Shown piece by piece: positions 35,102-42,917 of a stretch of DNA of 64,000 nucleotides. The notes beneath the pieces were generated by a model that saw only the letters and a program-made list of their open reading frames with translations, ran no database searches and was not told the origin of the DNA. Source of the DNA: Betaproteobacteria bacterium (lineage in GTDB: Bacteria; Pseudomonadota; Gammaproteobacteria; Burkholderiales; WYBJ01); the NCBI GenBank assembly GCA_009377585.1, contig WHTS01000011.1:33280-97279 (forward strand). Reading direction: 5' to 3'. Numbering within the stretch: the first letter of the stretch is position 1; every line of letters begins with the position of its first letter. The position numbers were made by a program, and so were the translations under genes.

Positions 35102-35863
35102 ATGATCCGGACCCTGCTGCTGGTGCTGTTCTCGTTCCTGCCCCTTTCCTGCGCGCACGCCGGCGAGCTGATCGTCTCCGCCGCGGCCAGCCTGACCAAT
35201 GCCTTTCGCGACGCGGGCAAGCTGTTCGAGAAGAACAATCCGGGCGAGAAGGTGGTGCTCAACTTCGCTTCGTCCAATGTGCTGCTGTCGCAGATCGCCA
35301 AGGGCGCGCCGGCGGATGTGTTCGCCACCGCCGATGCGGAAACCATGGACCGCGCCGAGAAGCAAGGCTTGCTCGCGCCCGGCACGCGCCGCACCCTGCT
35401 CAACAACAAGCTGGTCCTCATCGTCCCGGCGGGCGCCAAGGCGAAGCCGTCGGGCTTGCCGGGCCTGGAGGATGAAGTCATTCACCGCATCGCGATCGGC
35501 AACCCGGCGAGCGTGCCGGCGGGGCGCTATGCACGTGACGCATTGCAGAAGGCGGGGCTCTGGTCGAAGCTGGAGCCCAAGTACGTTCTTGCGCAGAACG
35601 TGCGCCAGGCGCTGGACTACGTCGCACGCGCCGAAGCCGACGCAGGGATCGTCTATTCGACCGATGCCGCCATCATGGCGGGAAAGGTGGTGGTTGCCGC
35701 GGAAATTCCCCTGGACCGCCCGATCGTGTATCCGGTGGCAATCGTCAAGGGCACCAGGAACCGCGCGAGCGCGGAATCGTTCCTGAGGTCGCTCGGATCG
35801 CCGCAGACGCAGGCGATCTTCACGCGCCATGGCTTCAGCCAACCGCAGGCGCCGGGCTCGTGA
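35102..35863 (+). CDS. modA: Molybdate ABC transporter periplasmic binding protein
   Basis: 253 residues from ATG 35102 with signal peptide (cleavage near AHAGEL). ModA motifs are ELIVSAAASLTNAFRDAGKL with the Ser-rich anion site, VVLNFASSNVLLSQIAKGAPADVFATADAETM, IAIGNPASVPAGRYARDAL, and VARAEADAGIVYSTDAA. It captures molybdate, possibly also tungstate, for ModB. It overlaps modB by one or four bases depending on the modB start. It is the first gene of modABC, downstream of a ModE-like regulator and operator-like sequence. Confidence 0.93.
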   Translation: MIRTLLLVLFSFLPLSCAHAGELIVSAAASLTNAFRDAGKLFEKNNPGEKVVLNFASSNVLLSQIAKGAPADVFATADAETMDRAEKQGLLAPGTRRTLLNNKLVLIVPAGAKAKPSGLPGLEDEVIHRIAIGNPASVPAGRYARDALQKAGLWSKLEPKYVLAQNVRQALDYVARAEADAGIVYSTDAAIMAGKVVVAAEIPLDRPIVYPVAIVKGTRNRASAESFLRSLGSPQTQAIFTRHGFSQPQAPGS

Positions 35864-36546
35864 TGAGCAGCGGGGTCTGGGTTCCGCTTCTGCTCACCTT
35901 GAAAATCGCAGGCTGGGCGACCCTGCTCGCCCTGGTGGCTGGCGTGAGCGCGGGTTTCGCACTCGCCCGGGTCCGGTTTCCGGGCCGTGAGACGCTCGAT
36001 GCGATACTGACGCTGCCCATGGTCCTGCCGCCCACCGTGCTCGGTTATTACCTGCTGGTGCTGGTGGGACGCAAGGGCGTCATCGGTGAATGGCTGTACG
36101 AAACCTTCGGCTTCACGCTCATCTTCACCTGGCAGGGTGCCGTGATCGCCGCGGCGATCGTCGCGTTTCCGCTCGTGTTCAAGGCTGCCCGGGCAGCGTT
36201 CGAGCACGTGGACGGCAATCTTGAAAAAGCGGCGCGCTCGCTCGGGTACCGCGAGGCGAAAGTTTTCCTACGCGTGACGCTGCCGCTGGCATGGCACGGT
36301 GTCCTCGCCGGCACCATGCTGGCGTTCGCCCGCGCCATGGGCGAATTCGGCGCCACCTTGATGGTCGCGGGCAGCCTCCCCGGAAAGACACAGACGCTCT
36401 CGATCACCATCTACGAATCGGTCGCCGCCGGCGAGGACGACACGGCGAACTTTCTCGTGGTGGTCAGCTCGCTCATCTGCGTGCTCGTGCTCGTTGCCTC
36501 CAGCAAGGTGCTGCGCACGAGCTACATGCGGTTGCGCGCTGCCTGA
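35863..36546 (+). CDS. modB: Molybdate ABC transporter permease
   Basis: 227 residues with about five or six membrane spans. LPMVLPPTVLGYYLLVLVGR is a strong ModB signature. The ATPase-contact loop is LEKAARSLGYREAKVFLRVTLPLA, followed by FARAMGEFGATLMVAGSLPGKTQTLSI. ATG 35863 overlaps the modA stop by one base (TGATG); a GTG three bases earlier is possible. Its own stop overlaps the modC ATG in the same way, so the three genes are tightly coupled. Confidence 0.94.
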   Translation: MSSGVWVPLLLTLKIAGWATLLALVAGVSAGFALARVRFPGRETLDAILTLPMVLPPTVLGYYLLVLVGRKGVIGEWLYETFGFTLIFTWQGAVIAAAIVAFPLVFKAARAAFEHVDGNLEKAARSLGYREAKVFLRVTLPLAWHGVLAGTMLAFARAMGEFGATLMVAGSLPGKTQTLSITIYESVAAGEDDTANFLVVVSSLICVLVLVASSKVLRTSYMRLRAA

Positions 36547-37274
36547 TGGACCTCGGCGTCGACATCCGGCGGGTGCTGCGCTCGCCGGAGCGCGTGTTCG
36601 AGCTTCGCGTGCAGTTCTCGGTGACCGAAAACCTGGCCGTGCTGTACGGGCCGTCGGGCTCCGGTAAATCCGTGACCCTGCAGGCAATCGCGGGCCTGCT
36701 GCGTCCCGATTCGGGCTCGATCCGGTTCGGCGACACGGTGCTGTTCGACGCGGCGGCCGGAATCGACGTGCCGGCGCGCCGGCGCGGCATCGGCTACGTG
36801 TTCCAGGACTACGCGCTGTTTCCTCACTGCACGGTCTATCAGAACGTCGCCGCGGCGCTGGCGCCGCTGATCGGCCATCGCCTGCGGCCCGAGCACCGCG
36901 ACCGGGTGGACGCGTTGCTGGCGGCATTCGAGCTGACTCCGGTGGCCGGCAGCTATCCCAGCCAGATCTCCGGGGGGCAGCGCCAGCGAACCGCGCTCGC
37001 TCGCGCGCTCGCTGCGGGACCCAGGCTGCTCCTGCTCGACGAGCCGTTCAATTCGCTCGATACGGGCTTGCGGGCGCGGATGCGCCAGGAAGTGCTGCAG
37101 GTGTGGGAACGCTTCCAGGTGCCTATCCTGCTGATCACGCACGACGACGCCGACGTCGCCGTCTTCGGCAGCCAGGTGATACGGATCGAGGACGGCAGGA
37201 TTGTCGGACAGCGGACCACGCGAGATGGCGATGCACGCGCCCGAAACTTGGCGACGGCGCAGGGGCAAAGCTAG
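36546..37274 (+). CDS. modC: Molybdate ABC transporter ATP-binding protein, lacking the Mop domain
   Basis: 242 residues from ATG 36546 (TGATG overlap with modB). Walker A is GPSGSGKSV, Q-loop YVFQDYALFPH, signature ISGGQRQR, Walker B LLLLDEPFNSLD and H-loop THDDADV. E. coli ModC is about 350 residues with a C-terminal TOBE/Mop domain that binds molybdate and limits transport; that domain is absent here, as it is from the ModE-like regulator. Metal feedback must therefore work differently or through other proteins. Open frame upstream of the ATG is out-of-frame modB. Confidence 0.9.
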   Translation: MDLGVDIRRVLRSPERVFELRVQFSVTENLAVLYGPSGSGKSVTLQAIAGLLRPDSGSIRFGDTVLFDAAAGIDVPARRRGIGYVFQDYALFPHCTVYQNVAAALAPLIGHRLRPEHRDRVDALLAAFELTPVAGSYPSQISGGQRQRTALARALAAGPRLLLLDEPFNSLDTGLRARMRQEVLQVWERFQVPILLITHDDADVAVFGSQVIRIEDGRIVGQRTTRDGDARARNLATAQGQS

Positions 37275-37344
37275 GCGGTGTTCACCGATTCGACGCCACG
37301 TCTGCAACTCCGAGCGCCGGTGTAGCGACGCTAGGCGGAAGTCC

Positions 37345-38106
37345 TTACCTGCGGGCCTGCAGGACCAGGACGGGTGTCGGCCGATAGAAATCGGGAAAGA
37401 ACTTCCTCAGATCGGCGACCTTGGGCAGATCGTTGATGACGATATAGGCATGGCGCGGGTTGCGGGCCATGAAATCCTGATGGTATTCCTCGGCCGGAAA
37501 GAACTCGCGCCCGGTCTCTATGCGGGTCACGATCGCGCCGTCGAACGCGCGCGCCCGATCGAGCTGCGCAATGTAAGCCTTCGCGATTCGCGCTTGTTCC
37601 TCGTTGACGGGAAAGATCGCCGAGCGGTAATGCGTGCCCACGTCCGGTCCCTGCCGGTTCAGTTGCGTCGGATCGTGCGCCACCGAGAAGTAGATCTGCA
37701 GGATGCGGGCGTAGCTGATCTGGCGCGGATCGAAGGTGATTCGCACCGCCTCGGCATGGCGCGTGGACCCGTGGGCCACGGCCTCGTACATGGCGTTCTT
37801 CTTGTCGCCGCCGGCATAGCCGGCGACGGCACTGGTCACGCCCTTGACGTGCTGGAAGACACCCTGGACGCCCCAGAAGCAGCCGCCGGCGAGCACCGCG
37901 ACCTCGGATTCGGCGGACCCGGACGCCGCAGTGCCGCCGGGCGCGAACGGCGGCAGCGCGCGCGCCTCACTGCTGGCTGCGGCGGGCAGCGCCAGCCAGC
38001 CACCGAGCACGGCGGCGAGCGTGGTGGCGAGTGTGACGGCAAGAAAAATCCGGCGTGTATTCTGCCAGCGCGGCAGGGTGGACGGGATCGTTTCGGCCGA
38101 GCTCAT
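37345..38106 (-). CDS. msrA: Exported peptide methionine sulfoxide reductase A
   Basis: 253 residues from ATG 38106, with GAGGAG 8 nt upstream. Residues 18-44 form a signal or anchor segment (RRIFLAVTLATTLAAVLGGW, cleavage near PAAASS), so the enzyme acts in the periplasm. The catalytic Cys76 is in LAGGCFWGVQG, and the family motifs TRHAEAVRITFDP, YRSAIFPVNEEQ and FFPAEEYHQDFM follow. I find no other cysteine in the mature protein, so it belongs to the one-Cys group without resolving cysteines and needs an external reductant. It is separate from modABC on the opposite strand. Confidence 0.93.
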   Translation of the reverse strand: MSSAETIPSTLPRWQNTRRIFLAVTLATTLAAVLGGWLALPAAASSEARALPPFAPGGTAASGSAESEVAVLAGGCFWGVQGVFQHVKGVTSAVAGYAGGDKKNAMYEAVAHGSTRHAEAVRITFDPRQISYARILQIYFSVAHDPTQLNRQGPDVGTHYRSAIFPVNEEQARIAKAYIAQLDRARAFDGAIVTRIETGREFFPAEEYHQDFMARNPRHAYIVINDLPKVADLRKFFPDFYRPTPVLVLQARR

Positions 38107-38358
38107 GACAAGTGCTCCTCGTTGAAATGGCGGCGAAACGGCCCGCGCGGGCACCGTGGATCGGGCGAACCGATCCGGCGCGGTCGCGACCCGAATCGCC
38201 GCACATTGGTCGTTGCCGACGCTGCGAAGCTTACGCCCTCGTGCCCGGATCCGCACGAAAACGAGACTCCCTGCCGTGCTCACATGGAGCCGCCACGCCT
38301 CGGATCGAGGCGCCCGTCGCACTCCCCGCACCATGGCATGCCGACATTATTGATCGTT

Positions 38359-38384
38359 CCGTATTGGACGACAGTCCAATACGG
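38359..38384. promoter_or_regulatory. Perfect 11-bp inverted repeat between divergent genes
   Basis: CCGTATTGGAC-GACA-GTCCAATACGG. It lies in the 395-bp gap between msrA and the DUF1579-like gene, 118 bp from the latter's start, with no T-run. It may be an operator or an unusual stem-loop. The rest of the gap (38107-38358) shows nothing recognisable. Confidence 0.4.
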
Positions 38385-38392
38385 ACGCGACG

Positions 38393-38437
38393 CTCCCCTC
38401 TCCCTCCGGGAGAGGGGTTGGGGGTGAGGGACGAGCG
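38393..38437. repeat. CCCCTCTCCCTCCGGGAGAGGGG palindrome
   Basis: CCCCTCTCCCTCCGGGAGAGGGGTTGGGGGTGAGGG, the same unit that forms one end of the composite elements at 45611 and 51055. Confidence 0.8.
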
Positions 38438-38501
38438 TGACATGAAAATAGGGAACGCTCGATAGAATGACAGCGCCCGCGCCACGCGAGGAGAGACAGC
38501 G

Positions 38502-39053
38502 ATGGATTCGAGGACGACCTTGCTTGGCGGTCTGACCGCGCTCTGCCTGCTCGGCCAGGCCGCGGTCGCAGCGGATTCAAACAAGACGGGGGCGGCGCAG
38601 GTGCTTGCCGTGCCGGATTCCGCGCTCGCGGTGATCGGCAAGTGGCGCGGAACCTGGGAGGTCAAGGCGCGGCGGCTGCATCCGCCCCCGGCGCAGGACG
38701 TGACCTACACCGAAACTTTCGACTGGGTCCTCGACGGGCGGTTTCTGCGCGCCGAGAGCTCGCGCAAGTCCGACGGCACCCGGACCATGACGATGTTCTG
38801 GTTCGACGTTTTCACCAAGTCGTACCGCTACGTTATTTTCGATGCGGCCGGCTACGGGCTCGAGCTGCCGCCGCCGACGTGGAACGAGAGCACGCAAACG
38901 ATGGAGTGGAAGAGCGGACGGCTCTCGCCCGCTTCCTACGAAGCCCACGCGCACTTCCTCGACTCGGATACGATCCAATGGAAGTCGCTGTGGAAGGACT
39001 GGAAGGGCGCGCCCCTCATCGAGCTCGAAGGTGTGAGCGTCCGGCGCAAGTGA
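38502..39053 (+). CDS. Exported DUF1579-like protein
   Basis: 183 residues with a signal peptide (LLGGLTALCLLGQAAVAAD) and GAGGAG before the ATG. The mature part looks like a lipocalin-like/DUF1579 barrel: VIGKWRGTWEVKARRL, YTETFDWVLDGRFLRAESSR, MTMFWFDVFTKSYRYVIFD, WKSGRLSPASYEAHAHF. Such domains measure or bind small lipophilic molecules, but none has a firm enzymatic role. It is followed 9 bp later by a large membrane protein gene and is probably co-transcribed with it. Confidence 0.75.
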   Translation: MDSRTTLLGGLTALCLLGQAAVAADSNKTGAAQVLAVPDSALAVIGKWRGTWEVKARRLHPPPAQDVTYTETFDWVLDGRFLRAESSRKSDGTRTMTMFWFDVFTKSYRYVIFDAAGYGLELPPPTWNESTQTMEWKSGRLSPASYEAHAHFLDSDTIQWKSLWKDWKGAPLIELEGVSVRRK

Positions 39054-39062
39054 GAGCGCGCC

Positions 39063-40904
39063 ATGCCGTCGTCGCTTGTCCTCGCGCATACCGGAATTGG
39101 CGTCATCGGGGCGCTGGCGGCGATCGCGCTGGTTGCATCGATCCTGACCCTGATCGCATCGGCGCTCCTGCTGTGGGGTTATCGGCGCGCCGTTGCGCGC
39201 CTCATGGCCGCCTCCGCGGACGCGGCCATACGTTCGGCCGAGCAAGCCGGCGTTGCCTCGCCGCTCGAGCGGAACGCTTTGGCGATCGCCACCGACGGCC
39301 GCGCGCGCATCGAGACATCGCCCGAGCGACTGTACCGGAGAACGGTGGACGGGCCACGCCGGCAGGCGCTGCGCTATGCCATCGCGGGCGCTCTCTATGC
39401 CCTGGCGGTCGCATGCGCCGCCTACTTCGCGTTCGCTCAAATCCAGGTGAACTTCCTGCGGGCGGCGGCTCACCCGCTGCAGTTCCTCTTCCTGTTCTGG
39501 AGCCTGGCGTGGCCGGTTGTATTGACGATCGATCTGGCTGGCGCTTTCAGCCGGCCAATCCGGTGGCTCAATGTCTGCATCTACTTTATTGTCCTGGCGA
39601 CGCTCGGAGGCCGGTTGGCATTCACCCCGACGGAGACCTCGATCGTCCTGGGCGATGTCGTCCTGCCTGCCTGGTCCGGCGAATCGCCGCTTCGCCTGCT
39701 CGGCAAATGGGCGCTTTTCAACCTTACGCCGACCCTCCTCCACGCCGCCTTCCGACTGCGCCGGGTGCGTGCGGTCGCGCCGCTGGTGCTGGCTTTCATG
39801 GCGTTGGTATCGGCCGGCGTGCTCGGCGTCATCACCACGGCATTCGTATACCAGGAGACATCGGTAGCGATCGTCGTCGCGATCGCACAGTCGCTCGGCA
39901 TCGGCGTGCACGCGGCGTTGCTCGGCTACCTGGCCCTAGCGGCGCTCCTCGCCTGCGCCGCGTTTGCGGCACTCGGCTGGGGTGCCCTCGCCTGGCTGCA
40001 GCGCAGCTACCGGCGCAAGTCATCGAGCGATCAGTCGGCTGCCGTGGATGCGTTGTGGCTTACGTTCGCCACGTTCCATGCGGCCACGCTGGCCGTGGCG
40101 GGCTCGGGATGGGCGTTGTTCCCGGTGGCCGCGTTCGTCGTCTTCAAGGCTGCGTTCCGCGCGGCGAGCGGCCTTGTGCCGGCGAGCGGCGCGCCGCTGG
40201 GTCACGATCCGGCCCTGCTCGTCCTTCGAGTCTTCTCGCTCGGCCCGCGCAGCGAAGTGTTGTTCGACGCAGCCACCAGGCGCTGGCGCCACGTCGGCGC
40301 CGTGAGTCTCATCGCCGGCACCGACCTGGCGGCCTCGACCGTCGCGCCGCACCGGTTCCTTGCCTTCGTGAGCCGGCGGCTGGCATCGCTTTTCATCGCC
40401 GATGACGCCGCGGCGCAGGAGGCGGTGGCCGCGATCGATCGCGAGCGCGATGCGGACGGCAGGTACCGCGTCAACGAGCTCTTCTGCCATGCGGACACCT
40501 GGCAGGCGGTGCTGCGGCGACTCATCGTTCGAACCGATGCCGTGCTGATGGATTTGAGAAGCTTCTCGCCCGGCAATGCCGGCTGCGTGTTCGAAATCGA
40601 AGCGCTGCTCGCCGCCGTGCCGGCCGAGCGCCTGGTCTTCGTCGTGGATCGAACGACCGACAGGCGCTTTCTCGACCGAACCTGGCAGGAAGCGTGCTGC
40701 CGGCTGCCCGCGGATTCTCCCAACCACCGCGCGGCGCCGCCTGCGCTGATGACATACGAATTGCCCGCCATGACGGACCAAAGCCTCCGCGGGCTGCTGC
40801 AGCGGCTTTGCGCCGCCGCCTGCGCTGGCACCGGGGCGCCCGTCTCTTCACCGAATGCCGTCCTTCCCGGTGCGAGGGCGACATCAACGGCGCCCGGCGA
40901 ATGA
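39063..40904 (+). CDS. Polytopic membrane protein with a C-terminal alpha/beta (TIR-like?) domain, uncharacterised
   Basis: 613 residues. About eight or nine membrane segments fall in residues 5-40, 105-190, 215-310 and 335-370. A cytoplasmic tail of about 230 residues follows, with VLRVFSLGPRSEVLFD, GAVSLIAGTDLAASTVAPHR, VLRRLIVRTDAVLMDLRSFS, NAGCVFEIEALL and ERLVFVVDRTTD. The alternation of hydrophobic strands with DLRSF and FEIEAL recalls TIR-like or Rossmann-like domains in bacterial membrane signalling proteins. I know no named family for the whole. The last 30 residues are low-complexity and may be an extension beyond an eroded original stop. Confidence 0.7.
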   Translation: MPSSLVLAHTGIGVIGALAAIALVASILTLIASALLLWGYRRAVARLMAASADAAIRSAEQAGVASPLERNALAIATDGRARIETSPERLYRRTVDGPRRQALRYAIAGALYALAVACAAYFAFAQIQVNFLRAAAHPLQFLFLFWSLAWPVVLTIDLAGAFSRPIRWLNVCIYFIVLATLGGRLAFTPTETSIVLGDVVLPAWSGESPLRLLGKWALFNLTPTLLHAAFRLRRVRAVAPLVLAFMALVSAGVLGVITTAFVYQETSVAIVVAIAQSLGIGVHAALLGYLALAALLACAAFAALGWGALAWLQRSYRRKSSSDQSAAVDALWLTFATFHAATLAVAGSGWALFPVAAFVVFKAAFRAASGLVPASGAPLGHDPALLVLRVFSLGPRSEVLFDAATRRWRHVGAVSLIAGTDLAASTVAPHRFLAFVSRRLASLFIADDAAAQEAVAAIDRERDADGRYRVNELFCHADTWQAVLRRLIVRTDAVLMDLRSFSPGNAGCVFEIEALLAAVPAERLVFVVDRTTDRRFLDRTWQEACCRLPADSPNHRAAPPALMTYELPAMTDQSLRGLLQRLCAAACAGTGAPVSSPNAVLPGARATSTAPGE

Positions 40905-40994
40905 ACCGGCAGGACGCTTCGCCGGACTGGAAAAGGCAGAACATCGGCGCAACGCCGACCCGAATGCGGCCTATCGATCCCCGAAAAAGCGCCT

Positions 40995-41500
40995 TGCCTT
41001 CGATCAGCTTCTCCGGAATGTCGTACGGAAGCGCCATGAAGAACCAGTGCGCCGAATTGAGCGCCCATTTGTAGGTGGCGTTGGCGAGCACGTGGTGCGT
41101 GGGGAGGGATGTCGAAGCTTGCAAACTTGAGGATTCGGTCGGGCTGATCGAGCGCCATCCGGAATGCGGTGCGTGCGCCGCGGTCGTGGCCAGCGACCAT
41201 GAACCGCTCGAAGCCGAGGTGGGCCATGACGTCGAACTGATCCTCGCCCATGCGACGAAACGAATAGTTGCGGCTGTCCTCCTTGCCGCGCGGCTTGCCG
41301 CTGTCGCCGTAACCCCGCAGATCGGTGGCGACCACGGTGAAGTCGCGCGCGAGCCGCGGCGCGACCTGGTGCCAGTGTACGTGCGTGAGCGGGTTGCCGT
41401 GCAGCAGCAGCACAGCCGGGCCCTTTCCGCCGACCCGGCCGACGATCTTCACTTCCGGGTCCGAAGTCTGGATCTCGAATCTCTCGAAGCCTTCGTACAT
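40995..41500 (-). pseudogene. Haloacetate dehalogenase-like alpha/beta hydrolase, frameshifted and 3'-truncated
   Basis: From ATG 41500 the first 130 codons match alpha/beta hydrolases of the fluoroacetate dehalogenase group: VLLLHGNPLTHVHWHQVAP, DLRGYGDSGKP, RMGEDQFDVMAHLGF and the nucleophile Asp106 in VAGHDRGARTAFRM. At about 41105 the match continues in another frame (THHVLANATYKWALNS, HWFFMALPYDIPEKLIEG) after one extra base in CCTCCCCACG. Homology stops near 41005; the cap and the final His region (about 130 residues) are missing. It lies downstream of the selenoprotein and 372-residue protein genes in the same direction and was probably part of that operon. Confidence 0.75.
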
Positions 41501-41689
41501 GGTGCCAATACCTTTCCGTGTGTGCACTACGTGAAGAATCGCGGGCTGCCCTTCGCCGCTTGGCCGGAGGTCCCCAGCCTGCCGTGAATCGGCGAACATG
41601 GATCGTACCCAATTCAGCTCCGATTGCCACAGCTCCGCACGGCGCTCGTTGTCGGCGTTCTACGACCGGGCGGTCGAAACCCGGCGCCG

Positions 41690-42808
41690 CTACACCTGGC
41701 TCCGAAACGCCTCCACCGAACGCGCCTCGCGTCCATCGGCGAGCTTCAGCGCCTTCGTGACCGACCGCGTTTCGCCGAAGGTAGGGATATACATCGAGTG
41801 CTTGCCGGCGCCGCCGAGCACGATCACCATGACGTCGTCGGCGCTCTGGCAAGGCGGCACGGGCGTCTCCGGCGGCGCGTCGTCGTAGCGCCCGGGAAAA
41901 TTCACCAGCAGCCGCCGCTCGTAGTTGCGGCGCGAGAACCGCCCGAGCGGCACGGTCGCGTGCTCGAAGATGTAGCGCTTCACGTCCGCTTTCGAATAAC
42001 CGCCGGCCGCTATAGTGCGCGCATGCTCGGGGCCGAGCGCGACCAGCGGCTCGCTGCGGTAGTAGACGTTGTTGTGGCCCGTGATCGCAAGCGTGCCGGA
42101 CACCATTTGCAGAATGCCTTCGCCGGTGTCGGATTCGTGATCGTTGATGTTGTGCGGCGCCTCGGCGCCGATCACCGTCACGGTGCTCGTCTCGTGCCCG
42201 AAGCCGCGTTCGACGTGCAGCGGCTCCCAGGGATTGGCCGCTTCGTTCTCGGCCACGACGAAACTGTACTTGCCCGGTTGCCCCATGGTCGCCATGTCGC
42301 CGACAGTCGGGATCGCGCCGCCGATGTTGAGCAGGATGAGCCGGATCGCACGCCCGATGGTCGCATTGGCCGGCCAGCCGGGACCGAACGCATTGTGGCC
42401 GCCGTTGATGTCGAGCTCGCGCACCACCGGACCGTTCACGATCACCAGCGGCGCCACCGGGTGCGTGGTGGTCTGCAAACCATAGAGATTGAGCGTCTTC
42501 TCGCACATCGCCTCGACCGCCAGCAGCAGCAGCGGAAAGTACTGCGGCCGGCATCCGGCCATGACGGCATTGGCCGCGATGCGCAACGGCGTCGCCTCGC
42601 CGTTTCGCGGCGGCATCTGCGCGATCGGCCCGTCCCACGGCCGGTCGCAGTACGCCAGCATGCGCTCGACCCGCGCGGCCGTCGGCGGCACGATGGGAAG
42701 CCCGTCGCCCCAGCCGCGGCCTTGCGCCAGCTCCGTGGCGGCCTCGAAATCGTCGATGCCCTCCATCGCCACGCCGGGTGTTGCGAGGTAGCGCTCGATC
42801 GCGCTCAT
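41690..42808 (-). CDS. Uncharacterised 372-residue protein, partner of the UGSC-type selenoprotein
   Basis: ATG 42808 with GGAGG 8 nt upstream. The text reads as a well-conserved soluble protein: GRGWGDGLPIVPPTAARVE, AQMPPRNGEATPLRIAANAV, MAGCRPQYFPLLLLAVEAM, THPVAPLVIVNGPVVRELDI, NANATIGRAIRLILLNIGG (approximate), GFGHETSTVTVIGAEAPHNI and DDVMVIVLGGAGKHSMYIPT. No signal peptide, membrane segment or cofactor motif known to me is present, and I do not recognise a named family. It is encoded 109 bp downstream of the UGSC-type gene and upstream of a hydrolase remnant. A role in the same redox or reductase reaction as the selenoprotein is inferred from context only. Confidence 0.75.
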   Translation of the reverse strand: MSAIERYLATPGVAMEGIDDFEAATELAQGRGWGDGLPIVPPTAARVERMLAYCDRPWDGPIAQMPPRNGEATPLRIAANAVMAGCRPQYFPLLLLAVEAMCEKTLNLYGLQTTTHPVAPLVIVNGPVVRELDINGGHNAFGPGWPANATIGRAIRLILLNIGGAIPTVGDMATMGQPGKYSFVVAENEAANPWEPLHVERGFGHETSTVTVIGAEAPHNINDHESDTGEGILQMVSGTLAITGHNNVYYRSEPLVALGPEHARTIAAGGYSKADVKRYIFEHATVPLGRFSRRNYERRLLVNFPGRYDDAPPETPVPPCQSADDVMVIVLGGAGKHSMYIPTFGETRSVTKALKLADGREARSVEAFRSQV

Positions 42809-42917
42809 GCGGTCGCCTCCGAACGGTCAACGAGTTGCGATGGCCAAGCTGTCGGCGCCTTGGCGGCAGTTCGCTTTGCGGTCGATCCCCGCAAGCGGGG
42901 CCCCTCGCCCGGGAAGC

